Assembly: GCF_003666015.1 (NCBI RefSeq)
Contig: NZ_QPLT01000015.1
Coordinates: forward strand, 36,437 to 100,436
DNA: 64,000 nucleotides
Direction: 5' to 3'
Source: Halorubrum sp. Atlit-26R
GTDB lineage: Archaea > Halobacteriota > Halobacteria > Halobacteriales > Haloferacaceae
Position 1 is the first letter of the stretch; every line of letters starts with the position of its first letter. Below the pieces are notes generated by a model. It was not told the DNA's origin. It did no database searches and saw only the letters and a list, made by a program, of their open reading frames with translations. A program made the translations under genes and the position numbers. Shown here one piece after another: positions 24,997 to 32,890 of the stretch.

Positions 24997-25371
24997 TTAG
25001 TCCTGGCAGCAGCCGCCGGCCTCGCCGCCGAAGTCGACGGCGAGGGGCTCGGAGATGGCCTCGTTGACCGCTTCGAGCGTGTCCTCGAGCTCGTCTTGCG
25101 CGTCGAGGTACTCGCTCATCACCGGCATCGAGTGGAGCTCGTCTTGCGCCTCCTGGACGCGCTGGAGCCCGTCGTTCGTCGCCTGTCCGGTCTGCCGGGC
25201 CTGCATGAACTCCGCGCGCAGCTGCTCGAACTCGTCGATCCGCTCTTGGACTTCCTCGTCGCGCTGGACCGCGGCTCTCGCCTCCTCGAAGCGCTCGTAC
25301 TCCGGGGTTTCGGCGATCCGCTCGCCGAGCTCTCGGCCGAGGTCCTCGATGGAGACCTGTTCGACGCTCAT
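24997..25371 (-). CDS. YlbF/YmcA-family protein
   Basis: A 124-residue all-helical acidic protein: LGRELGERIAETPEYERFEEARAAVQRDEEVQERIDEF repeats the YlbF pattern, and the helices continue to LEAVNEAIS. The C-terminus FGGEAGGCCQD carries a Cys pair; in bacterial YlbF/YmcA complexes C-terminal cysteines bind Fe-S, a suggestive but untested parallel. Starts at ATG 25369-25371. It lies 50 bp upstream of the MinD-like gene on the same strand. Confidence 0.88.
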   Translation of the reverse strand: MSVEQVSIEDLGRELGERIAETPEYERFEEARAAVQRDEEVQERIDEFEQLRAEFMQARQTGQATNDGLQRVQEAQDELHSMPVMSEYLDAQDELEDTLEAVNEAISEPLAVDFGGEAGGCCQD

Positions 25372-25452
25372 ATCCGGACATCGTGGCCGAGCGGTTTGAA
25401 CCTGCCGGAGCCGGGGGTCGGCGGGGTCAACAGGATCGGCCTCGGGCGTCCG

Positions 25453-26112
25453 CTATGCGGTCCGGGACGCCACGAACTCGACGACCGCTTCGAGCTCCTG
25501 CGGACCGATCCCGTGCCCGCCGGGGAAGCTGCCGTGGCTGACGTCGGCGCCGGCGGCTTCGAGCCGCTCGACCGCCGCCGTCGTCCGCGACTCGGGGATC
25601 ACGCGATCGCCTGCGCCGGCGCCGACGAAGACGGGCTTGCCCTCGATCCCGTCCGGGTCGAGGTCGGCGTGCGACTCGGCGAGGTAGCCGTGGAGCGCGA
25701 CGACCCACGCGTAGCGATCGGGGTCTTCCAGCAGGAGCGAGAGGCTCGTGATCGCGCCCTGGCTGAACCCGAGCAGGCCGATCCGGTCGGCGCCGAGCCC
25801 GTAGGCGTCGACCGCGCCCTCGACGCTCTCGACGATCAGGTCGAGGCTCCGGCGGAAGTCCTCGGCGTCGGGCTGGCTCGACTCCAAGCCGCCCGCCGAG
25901 AGGTCGAGCTCGTACCACGTGTACCCGCCCTGGAGCGGGTCGGGCGCGCGGAGGCTGACGACGTGGTGGCCGTCCGGCAGTTCGGCGGCGACCGGGAGCA
26001 GGTCCTCCTCGTCGGCGCCGCGGCCGTGGAGGACGAAGACGGCGGGCGCGGGCTCGTCGTCGGTCCCGTCGTCGGGGGCGACGTGGACGTGTTCGAGCGG
26101 AATGTCGGTCAT
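25453..26112 (-). CDS. phospholipase/carboxylesterase-type alpha/beta hydrolase
   Basis: A 219-residue protein from ATG 26110-26112 (MTDIPLEHVHVAPDDG). The oxyanion HGRGADEEDLLPVA, the nucleophile elbow LLGFSQGAITSL (Ser about residue 116), an Asp in FVGAGAGDRVIPE and a His in PGGHGIGPQEL complete the triad. The fold and size are those of the acyl-protein thioesterase/YpfH group. No signal peptide, so it acts in the cytosol. Substrate unknown. Confidence 0.92.
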   Translation of the reverse strand: MTDIPLEHVHVAPDDGTDDEPAPAVFVLHGRGADEEDLLPVAAELPDGHHVVSLRAPDPLQGGYTWYELDLSAGGLESSQPDAEDFRRSLDLIVESVEGAVDAYGLGADRIGLLGFSQGAITSLSLLLEDPDRYAWVVALHGYLAESHADLDPDGIEGKPVFVGAGAGDRVIPESRTTAAVERLEAAGADVSHGSFPGGHGIGPQELEAVVEFVASRTA

Positions 26113-26290
26113 CGGTGCGCGGTTGACGAGGGCGGCGGTTAGGTCCGTCGGCCGCGGCAGGCACACGAGGGCGCTCGGCGAGAGCGAACACCGGCCGACG
26201 CCGTCGACCCCGGAGCTGGTAACCGGGAGGGGTTACACCATCCGTCGCCGAACGCGCCGTTTAACCGTCCTGCCGCACAATTCGCTCGAT

Positions 26291-27334
26291 ATGAGCGGCT
26301 CCACGGAGGGCGACCTCACGAAGACGGGGATGGCCCTGAAACACGACCGCGAGTGGGACTACGAACTCGACCGAATCCTCGAGGCCATCGAGGAGCGCGA
26401 CGCCTCGAAGGTCGGTCTTCAATTCCCCGAGGGGCTCAAGCGCCGCGGCCCGAAGGTCGCGGACGACCTCCGCGAGGTCGCGCCCGACGACGTCACCTTC
26501 ATGCTCTCCGGGCAGCCCTGCTACGGCGCCTGCGACCTCGACACGTACCTGATGCGCCGCACGGACGTGTTCGTCCACTTCGGCCACACGCCGATGAAGG
26601 AGTCCGACAGCATCGTCTACGTCCCCCTCTTCTCGAACGTCGACCCCTTCCCGATCATGGAGGACGCGCTCGAGGAGGAGCTGACCGCGCCCGAGGAGGA
26701 CGCCGACGTGGGGCTCGTCACGACGGCCCAGCACATGAACCGCTTCGAGGAGATGACCGACTGGCTGGAGGAGCGCGGCTACGAGGTCCACACCCGCCGC
26801 GGCGACGACCGCCTCACGAAGGAGGGGCAGGTGCTCGGCTGTAACTACGCCTCCGCGGACATCGACGCCGACCAGGTGCTGTACGTCGGCGGCGGGAAGT
26901 TCCACCCGGTCGGGCTCGCGATGGAGCACCCCGATAAGCGCGTGGTCATCGCCGACCCGGTCAACAACGCCGTCTCGGTCGCGGAACACGACCAGTTCCT
27001 CAAGCAGCGCTACGCCGCGGTCCACAAGGCGATGGACGCCGAGAAGTGGGGCGTCATCTTCTGTACCAAGATCGGGCAGGGCCGCTGGGAGAAGGCCCAG
27101 GAGATCGTCGACAACAACGACAACGCCTACCTGATCACCATGGACGAGGTGACGCCGGACCGCCTGCGCAACTTCGACATGGACGCGTTCGTCAACACCG
27201 GCTGCCCGCGGATCACGACCGACGACGGCCCGCGGTTCCACAAGCCGATGTTAACGCCCGGCGAGTACGAGGCCGCCATCGGCGAGAAGCCGCTCGACTC
27301 GATCGAGTTCGACACGTTCCACGACACCTGGTAG
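26291..27334 (+). CDS. dph2: diphthamide biosynthesis radical enzyme Dph2
   Basis: A 347-residue protein from ATG 26291. It transfers the 3-amino-3-carboxypropyl group of SAM to the histidine of EF-2 (first diphthamide step) using a non-canonical 4Fe-4S cluster. The three cluster cysteines are visible: GQPCYGACD (about residues 78-83), LGCNYASAD (about 185) and NTGCPRITTDDG (about 302). Also typical are VGLQFPEGLKRRGP and FVHFGHTPM. The length fits archaeal homodimeric Dph2. Confidence 0.96.
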   Translation: MSGSTEGDLTKTGMALKHDREWDYELDRILEAIEERDASKVGLQFPEGLKRRGPKVADDLREVAPDDVTFMLSGQPCYGACDLDTYLMRRTDVFVHFGHTPMKESDSIVYVPLFSNVDPFPIMEDALEEELTAPEEDADVGLVTTAQHMNRFEEMTDWLEERGYEVHTRRGDDRLTKEGQVLGCNYASADIDADQVLYVGGGKFHPVGLAMEHPDKRVVIADPVNNAVSVAEHDQFLKQRYAAVHKAMDAEKWGVIFCTKIGQGRWEKAQEIVDNNDNAYLITMDEVTPDRLRNFDMDAFVNTGCPRITTDDGPRFHKPMLTPGEYEAAIGEKPLDSIEFDTFHDTW

Positions 27335-27593
27335 GGCGGCGCGGAGCGCCTTTCGAACGATAGCGAGCGTGCGCTGCCCTCGCGGCTGGGGCTTTGGAGG
27401 AGTTCTTCGGGGTATCTGACTCTGTTACCATTCTCTGGACGCGCTGTTTCTCCGCCATCGATCGCTCAGTACAGACGTAGCGACGAGCGATTTCGGGAGT
27501 GAGTGTCGTACGTCGTGAGTGAAGTTGTTTATAAGTAGAATCTCGGTTTAGCCGTTGGCTGTTTATAACTGGTTGACGCTGCTGCGGCGAGTG

Positions 27594-27839
27594 CCTCCAA
27601 ATCCCCAGCCGCGAAGATGGCGCACGCTCGCTGCGCTCCTCGCTCAGTCGCTAGGGCTCCTTCGCTGCGGTGCTTACGTCGCCTGCGCCATCTTCGCGGC
27701 TGCCCCTTTGAGTCCCACCCGCACCGCACAGCACCCGCACCTCACGCCTCCCCAGCCTCGTCGCTGGCGGTCTTCGCTTCGCTCGACCGCCAGCGACTCC
27801 CTCGCGCCGTCGGTTCGCGGCCCTTCGGGCCGCTCACCG
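27594..27839 (-). ncRNA. candidate structured RNA, copy B
   Basis: Read on the minus strand. P1 (27839 down to 27811) is CGGT, GA, GCGGCCC, loop GAA, GGGCCGC, GA, ACCG. P2 is a 13-bp hairpin, 27797-27785 with 27772-27760, loop containing GAGCGAAGCGA. P3 is a perfect 19-bp helix, 27702-27684 with 27624-27606, arm CAGCCGCGAAGATGGCGCA. Relative to copy A, P3 differs at three positions, each matched on the opposite arm. The linker GAGGCTGGGGAGGCGTGAGG and the P3 interior start GGCGACGTAAGCACCGC are conserved. Confidence 0.6.
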
Positions 27840-27860
27840 GGGCGCGCCACCGCCTGCCGT

Positions 27861-27866
27861 TTATAA
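27861..27866 (-). promoter_or_regulatory. candidate TATA box of ncRNA copy B
   Basis: TTATAA centred about 25 bp upstream of the first paired base of P1 at 27839. A second AT-rich box, TATTTAAATA, lies about 30 bp further upstream near 27890-27900, as in copy C. Confidence 0.45.
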
Positions 27867-28021
27867 GCACTCGTCGCCGTCACTCACGGTTATTTAAATA
27901 CGATATCGCGGCAGCCGATCTGAGATACCCACTTCCGAAATCGCTCGTCGCTACGTCTGTATTGACGGTAATCGCAGTGGAAAATATCACTTACAGAGCA
28001 TTTAAACAGACTCTTATATTT

Positions 28022-28459
28022 CTATTTTTTCTTGGATGCGGTAGGTGAGAAGCTTGGGACAAATCGCCGTAAAGCAAACGCAACAGTAGATGATACAATC
28101 CCTATTGGGACGCCATACAAAATTGCTGACCCCACGCCGGTTAAAAGCCCATAGTCAGGTTGGGGGTGATTAAGCGAGATGACAGCATACAGGGTAGAGC
28201 CGCTCATGATGATGACGGCGACGGCGATACTCACGAGTATTCCGGCGTTTCGATACGCCTGTATCCCTCCGAGGATAATTGCCGATATCGTGACTCCAAA
28301 TGGGCTCATAAGCAAATCAAATGAGTTTCCCATACCGGAATTTCCAACAAGATAGAGTTGACAGAAGAACAGGGTCATGAGAACGACCGAGTACCCGAGA
28401 TACCGAAGCGATAGCTCCGACGACTTGCCCAAAAGAAACGATTCCAACCGCGAATCCAT
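28022..28459 (-). CDS. orphan four-helix membrane protein, AT-rich
   Basis: A 145-residue protein if started at ATG 28457-28459 (MDSRLESFLLGKSSEL). An ATG at 28495 would add 12 residues, but TTATACA (28480-28487) about 26 bp ahead of the inner ATG favours the shorter, leaderless form. Hydrophobic segments are at about residues 22-40, 50-66, 76-95 and 108-130, with a Lys-rich tail (PTASKKK). Its base composition is clearly lower in G+C than neighbours and its residues are less acidic, which suggests recent acquisition. No family recognised. Confidence 0.65.
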   Translation of the reverse strand: MDSRLESFLLGKSSELSLRYLGYSVVLMTLFFCQLYLVGNSGMGNSFDLLMSPFGVTISAIILGGIQAYRNAGILVSIAVAVIIMSGSTLYAVISLNHPQPDYGLLTGVGSAILYGVPIGIVSSTVAFALRRFVPSFSPTASKKK

Positions 28460-28572
28460 AGATAGCGATAGTTTACTGGTTGTATAAGCTTTCATCTAGA
28501 GAGTTCGCGGGAAATCAGACATATGGATATCACCGAATCTCCTTTCTGATTCGGTTCCATCCTAACGGGCCG

Positions 28573-28788
28573 TCACGCCTCGCCCGGCGGGTTCACGAAC
28601 AGTCCGTCGACGACGAGGGCGCCGGCCGCGAGCGACCCGCCGGCGACGGGGAGCGTGTACCCACGGACGACGAGCGATGTCGCCGCGTACGCGGCGCAGA
28701 ACGCGAGCGGGATCGCGAGCAAGACGAGGTCCGCGCGGTCGACTCCGCCGAGGCCCGAAGACCGGGCCTCCCCGTGCCACCCGCTCAT
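28573..28788 (-). CDS. small two-helix membrane protein
   Basis: A 71-residue protein: a short polar N-terminus (MSGWHGEARSSG), then hydrophobic segments LVLLAIPLAFCAAYAATSLVV and TLPVAGGSLAAGALVVDGLF. Its ATG (28786-28788) overlaps the stop of the RHH gene (ATGA), so the two are translationally coupled. The pairing suggests a small regulatory unit, but the function is unknown. Confidence 0.7.
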   Translation of the reverse strand: MSGWHGEARSSGLGGVDRADLVLLAIPLAFCAAYAATSLVVRGYTLPVAGGSLAAGALVVDGLFVNPPGEA

Positions 28789-28985
28789 TCCATGTACCCC
28801 AGGTCCCGAAGCTTCTGCGCGATCTGTTTGGCCTCTGCCTCGGAGACCCCCTCGTCGGACTCCATCTCTTGGACGACGACGTGTTTCACGAACTCCTTCA
28901 CCGAGCCGAACGGCTCGTCCTCGATGTACGCCTCGACGTCCGCGACGAACTCCTTCCGCAGCGAAATCGTGGTGTAGTCGCTCAT
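28785..28985 (-). CDS. small ribbon-helix-helix-like protein
   Basis: A 66-residue protein: MSDYTTISLRKEFVADVEAYI gives a strand with alternating polar residues followed by helix A, and FGSVKEFVKHVVVQEMES a second helix, the CopG/MetJ ribbon-helix-helix pattern. The C-terminal helix SEAEAKQIAQKLRDLGYME is typical of haloarchaeal RHH proteins. It probably binds DNA or a partner as a dimer. An AT-rich TATA-like sequence (about 29010-29020) lies about 26 bp ahead of the ATG at 28985. Overlaps the membrane gene by 4 bp. Confidence 0.82.
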   Translation of the reverse strand: MSDYTTISLRKEFVADVEAYIEDEPFGSVKEFVKHVVVQEMESDEGVSEAEAKQIAQKLRDLGYME

Positions 28986-29166
28986 TGCCGAACCCCTCTC
29001 ACCGCGGGTTGATAAATCTTAATTACATCTAATTACCGCCTTCGGGCCCGAAGACCTCGTCCGCCGACGGAAGACGGGTTCGAGAGGACCTCCGTGCCGC
29101 GACCCGGCCGTACCGATCCCGCCGGATCCTCGGCCCTTTTGAGGAAGCGACCCGTGGTTGTGATCG

Positions 29167-30321
29167 ATGACGACGAACGACGGCCACATCTCCACCACGC
29201 ACATCGGTAGCCTGCCGCGACCCCCGGAACTGCTCGACCTGCTCACTCGCCGGCAGGACGGCGAGTCGGTCGACCCCGACGAGTGGGACGAGACGGTCGC
29301 GGACGCGACCCGCGACGTCGTCGATCGACAGGTCGAGACCGGCCTCGACGCGATCAACAACGGCGAGCAGTCCCGCGTCTCGTTCAACTGGTACGTCGCC
29401 GACCGGCTGAGCGGTATCGACGGGAAGCGGGAGACCGAGCTGTGGGCCGACCTCCAGGAGTTCCCCTCCTACGCCGAGGAGACGTTCAAGACCGACGTGA
29501 TCGACCTCTCGATGCACCCGGTCGTCACCGAGGCGGTCGAGTACACGGGCCGCGAGGAGGCGGAGGCCGAGATCGACGGGTTCACCGACGCGCTCGCGGC
29601 CGCCGACCGCGACGTCGACGGTGCGTTCATGACCGCGGCGTCGCCGAGCGTCGTCACCGCCACGCACGTCGACGACCACTACGGGGACTACGAGGAGTAC
29701 CTGTTCGCGGTCGCCGAGGCGATGAAGACGGAGTACGAGATCATCGCCGACGCCGGGCTCACGCTCCAGATCGACGCCCCGGAACTGCTGACGGTCGGCC
29801 ACACCGCGGCGTACGCCGACGAGCCGCTAGAGGCCGCGAAGGACGCGACGCGGCTCCACGTCGAGGCGCTCAACGAGGCGCTCGCGAACGTGCCCGCGGA
29901 GCAGGTCCGGCTCCACACCTGCTGGGGCAGCTACGAGGGGCCCCACCACCTCGACACGGACCTCGCCGAGATGCTGCCGCTGATCTACGAGGCCGACATC
30001 ACCGGGCTCAGCGTCGAGCAGGCGAACCCGCGCCACCAGCACGAGTACCGCGCGTTCGCCGAACATCCGGTGCCCGACGGCTGGACGCTCATGCCGGGCG
30101 TCGTCGACGTGAAGACGAACGTCATCGACCACCCGGAGACGATCGCGGACCGCCTTGAGCGCGTCGCGGACGCCGTCGGCGACGGAACACCGCTGACCGC
30201 TGCGCCCGACTGCGGGTTCGGCACGCAGGCCGGCCTCGGTATGGTCGACCCCGAGATCGCGTGGGCGAAGCTCGAAGCGCTCGTCGAGGGCGCGGAGATC
30301 GCGAGCGAGCGGCTCGCCTGA
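29167..30321 (+). CDS. cobalamin-independent methionine synthase-like (MetE C-terminal family)
   Basis: A 384-residue protein from ATG 29167. It begins with THIGSLPRPPEL as do archaeal MetE-like proteins. Zinc and substrate elements include LQIDAPELL, VRLHTCWGSYEGPHH (His and Cys ligands about residues 248-258) and the last ligand region AAPDCGFGTQAGLG. It corresponds to the catalytic C-terminal half of bacterial MetE, so methyl transfer to homocysteine from methylcobalamin or a methyl-corrinoid/folate donor is possible. Other uses of the fold (epoxyalkane:CoM transferase) are less likely. Confidence 0.87.
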   Translation: MTTNDGHISTTHIGSLPRPPELLDLLTRRQDGESVDPDEWDETVADATRDVVDRQVETGLDAINNGEQSRVSFNWYVADRLSGIDGKRETELWADLQEFPSYAEETFKTDVIDLSMHPVVTEAVEYTGREEAEAEIDGFTDALAAADRDVDGAFMTAASPSVVTATHVDDHYGDYEEYLFAVAEAMKTEYEIIADAGLTLQIDAPELLTVGHTAAYADEPLEAAKDATRLHVEALNEALANVPAEQVRLHTCWGSYEGPHHLDTDLAEMLPLIYEADITGLSVEQANPRHQHEYRAFAEHPVPDGWTLMPGVVDVKTNVIDHPETIADRLERVADAVGDGTPLTAAPDCGFGTQAGLGMVDPEIAWAKLEALVEGAEIASERLA

Positions 30322-30428
30322 ACGGACGGCGAACGGCGCGCTGCGACGCGAAATGGTTCTCACGTTGACTCGTCTCCCGCTAACGTTTATCACGTAAGCG
30401 GACGCCCGTTCAGGGAAGGATCTCCGCG

Positions 30429-31505
30429 ATGTCCACAGTCAGGGGTTCGATCGCCGCCGTCCTCGTCGCGAGCACGCCGGACCGAGCGGCGGCGCTGCGG
30501 GCGTCGCTGGAGCGCGACGACGACCGCCTCGCCGTCGAACCGGTCGCGACGGTCGACGCGGCGCTGGAGATCCTCCGGGACTCGCCGGTCGACTGCGTGG
30601 TCGCGGTCGGTCGACCCGCGGAACCGACCGGCCTCCCCGCCGTCGAGGCGGTCCGCGACCGGTACCCGACGCTCCCGATCGTCTTCTGCCCCGACGAGGC
30701 GCTCGACGCGTCGGGCGTGGCCGAGGCGTTCGACGCGGGCGCCACAGACGTCGCGAGGGCGTCGACCGATTCGGACCGAGCGCCCGTTCTCGTTCGCCGC
30801 ATTTCGAACGCCGTCGCGTCCGCCCGCGCGGTGGCGGAGGCGGAGCGACAGCGCGACCGCCTCGAGGGGTTCGTTCAGGGCGTCTCGCACGACCTGCGAA
30901 ACCCCCTCAACGTCGCCCAGGGACGGCTCGAGATGGCGCGGAGCGAGGGAGACCTCGAACACGTCGACGCCGCGGCGTCCGCGGTCGACCGGACGCTCGA
31001 ACTGATAACCGACCTGCTGACGCTGGCGAAGCAGGGCGAACAGCCCGAAGGGCTCGAACCGGTCGACCTGTCCGCCCTCGCCGACGAGTGCTGGGCGAAC
31101 GTCGCGACCGGCGAGGCGACGCTCGTCGTCAACAGCGACCGGCAGATCCTCGCGGACAGGGGCCGACTGAAGCGGCTCTTGGAGAACCTGTTCCGGAACA
31201 GCGTGGAACACGGCGGCGAAGACGTGTCCGTCGCCGTCGGGGACATCTCGCCGATATACACGACGACGCGGGCCGGCGCCGTCCTCCCGTCGGGGTTCTT
31301 CGTCGAGGACGACGGCCCGGGGATCCCCGACGACGAGCGCGACCGCGTGTTCGAGGTGGGGTACACGACCGACCGGAACGGGACCGGGTTCGGCCTCAAC
31401 ATCGCCTCCGAGGTCGCCAGCGCTCACGGGTGGGAGATCGCGGTCTCGGAGGGCCCTCGCGGCGGCGCGAGGTTCGAGATAACCGGCGTCGAACACGAGG
31501 ACTGA
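30429..31505 (+). CDS. histidine kinase with degenerate receiver domain
   Basis: A 358-residue soluble protein. Residues 9-125 resemble a CheY receiver (AAVLVASTPDRAAALR, PVDCVVAVGRP, LPIVFCPD), but the position expected for the phosphoacceptor Asp falls in VAVGRP, so it is lost. HisKA follows with VQGVSHDLRNPLNVAQGR (His near residue 154). HATPase boxes are LLENLFRNSVEHGG, DDGPGIPDDERDRVFEVGYTT-like and GTGFGLNIA. The kinase is thus probably cytosolic and controlled by a pseudo-receiver rather than phosphotransfer into it. No response regulator is adjacent. Confidence 0.93.
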   Translation: MSTVRGSIAAVLVASTPDRAAALRASLERDDDRLAVEPVATVDAALEILRDSPVDCVVAVGRPAEPTGLPAVEAVRDRYPTLPIVFCPDEALDASGVAEAFDAGATDVARASTDSDRAPVLVRRISNAVASARAVAEAERQRDRLEGFVQGVSHDLRNPLNVAQGRLEMARSEGDLEHVDAAASAVDRTLELITDLLTLAKQGEQPEGLEPVDLSALADECWANVATGEATLVVNSDRQILADRGRLKRLLENLFRNSVEHGGEDVSVAVGDISPIYTTTRAGAVLPSGFFVEDDGPGIPDDERDRVFEVGYTTDRNGTGFGLNIASEVASAHGWEIAVSEGPRGGARFEITGVEHED

Positions 31506-31538
31506 CCCGGCTCGGGTCGACGCACGGTCTCGGCGGGA

Positions 31539-31988
31539 TCAGCGCGATCGCGCCGCGCGCTCCACGTACGCGACAGCTTCCGCCGGCGACTCCGCCGCCT
31601 CGACGCCGTCGACGCCGTGCGTGTCGAGCCCGGCCACGGGGCGGCCCTGCGCGAGCGCGAGCCCGACCTCCGAGAGCGTTCCCGGACCGCCGTCGACCGC
31701 GATAGCGGCGTCGCCGTTCATCACGACGAGCGCGTTGCGCGCGTGCCCCATCCCCGTCGCGATCGGGGTCGTGACGTGCGGGTTCGCGTCACCGCGGTCA
31801 TCCGTCGGGAGGACCCCGATCGTCTCGCCGCCGGCCGCGCGGGCGCCGCGGCAGACGGCCTCCATGACGCCGCCGAGGCCGCCGCAGACGACGACGTGGC
31901 CGCGCTCCGCGAGCCGCTCGCCGAGGGCCTCCGCGACCGCCGCCGTCTCCCCGTCGATCGAACTCCCGCCGATGACGCTGACTCGCAT
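31539..31988 (-). CDS. TIGR00725-type LOG-family Rossmann protein
   Basis: A 149-residue protein from ATG 31986-31988. SVIGGSS at the N-terminus, CGGLGGVMEAVCRGARAAGG, IATGMGHARNALVVMNGDAAIAVDGGPGTLSEVGLAL give the LOG signature PGGxGTxxE in the variant DGGPGTLSE. Such proteins bind nucleotides or hydrolyse nucleoside monophosphates (lysine-decarboxylase-like/cytokinin-activating fold). Here the PGG Pro is replaced by Asp. Function in archaea unknown. Confidence 0.87.
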   Translation of the reverse strand: MRVSVIGGSSIDGETAAVAEALGERLAERGHVVVCGGLGGVMEAVCRGARAAGGETIGVLPTDDRGDANPHVTTPIATGMGHARNALVVMNGDAAIAVDGGPGTLSEVGLALAQGRPVAGLDTHGVDGVEAAESPAEAVAYVERAARSR

Positions 31989-32124
31989 GCGCTCACCACG
32001 CCGGGGCGGCAGTAAAAGCGACCGGTAGCTCCCGGCTTTCCGCGGGAAGGGCCCCGTTCGCGTCGATTCTCGGCGTTGAGACCGTCACTGAAACCCTTAT
32101 CACTGTTCGCCGTGAATGAGAGCT

Positions 32125-32781
32125 ATGACGTACGATACCGTCGTGTTCGACAACGACGGTGTCCTCGTGGGCCGCACGCGCTTCGACGTGCTCCGGGACG
32201 CGACCCGGAACGCGTTCGAGGAGTGCGGCGTCGAGGAGCCCGATCCGGACGACGTAGAGCAGATGACCATCGGTGCGACCCCCGGCAGCGTCGGCACCGT
32301 CTGTCAGACGTACGACCTCGATCCGGGGTCGTTCTGGCGGACGCGCGACGACGTGGTGTCGCGGGCGCAACAGCAGGAGGCCCGCGAGGGGCGCAAGACC
32401 CCCTACGACGACCTCGACGAGCTCCAGGACCTCGACGTCCAGATGGGGATCGTCTCGTCGAACCAGCAGGCGACCGTCGACTTCCTCGTCGACCACTTCG
32501 ACGGCTTCGACCGCATGGGCGCCGCGTACGGCCGCGAGCCGACGATCCACTCGCTCCAGCTCCGCAAGCCGAACCCCCACTACATCGAGCAGGCGCTCGG
32601 CGACCTCGACGCGGGGAACGCCCTGTTCGTCGGCGACAACGAGTCGGACGTCCGCGCGGCCGAGAACGCCGGGATCGACTCGGCGTTCATCCGCCGCCCG
32701 CACCGCCGCGACTGGGAGCTGAACGTCTGGCCGACCTGGGAGATAGACCGGCTCTCCGACCTCCACGACATCGTGGAGTGA
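32125..32781 (+). CDS. HAD-family hydrolase (phosphoglycolate phosphatase-like)
   Basis: A 218-residue protein if begun at ATG 32125 (MTYDTVVFDNDGVL). An ATG at 32116 adds three residues, but a TTAT box about 26 bp ahead favours 32125. HAD motif I is VVFDNDGVL, with the second catalytic Asp present. Motif II is GIVSSNQ, motif III KPNPHY and motif IV GDNESDVRAAENAGI. The helical cap lies between motifs I and II. It dephosphorylates an unidentified phosphometabolite. Confidence 0.92.
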   Translation: MTYDTVVFDNDGVLVGRTRFDVLRDATRNAFEECGVEEPDPDDVEQMTIGATPGSVGTVCQTYDLDPGSFWRTRDDVVSRAQQQEAREGRKTPYDDLDELQDLDVQMGIVSSNQQATVDFLVDHFDGFDRMGAAYGREPTIHSLQLRKPNPHYIEQALGDLDAGNALFVGDNESDVRAAENAGIDSAFIRRPHRRDWELNVWPTWEIDRLSDLHDIVE

Positions 32782-32890
32782 GGCCGCGTCCCTCCCGCGT
32801 ACTCCGCGTCCCGGCAGCGACGCGTCGGCCTCGTCGGCAGCGACCCTACGTGCCGCCGATGAAGCGTTTAAATCGGATGGCGCGTAACTC

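Larger units (their letters stand above)
27355..28013. repeat. mosaic intergenic repeat region around ncRNA copy B
   Basis: This 660-bp gap after dph2 has no convincing gene. 27360-27400 is a solo 3' tail of the ncRNA element (AGCGAGCGTGCG to CTTTGGAGG). 27418-27511 is a left-flank piece (GACTCTGTT onward, with GTAGCGACGAGCGATTT). 27512-27573 is the inverted right flank. 27594-27866 is copy B with its TATA, minus strand. 27867-27963 is its own left flank with TATTTAAATA, and 28001-28013 is a degenerate terminal repeat. The same left and right flanks border copy C at 54429-55016, so at least two nested or inverted insertions are likely. Confidence 0.7.

Noticed and set aside
27555..28048. Plus-strand frames across ncRNA copy B
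   Set aside because: Low-complexity Arg/Ser/Pro products, not preserved in the other two copies, and the region is explained by base-paired structure.
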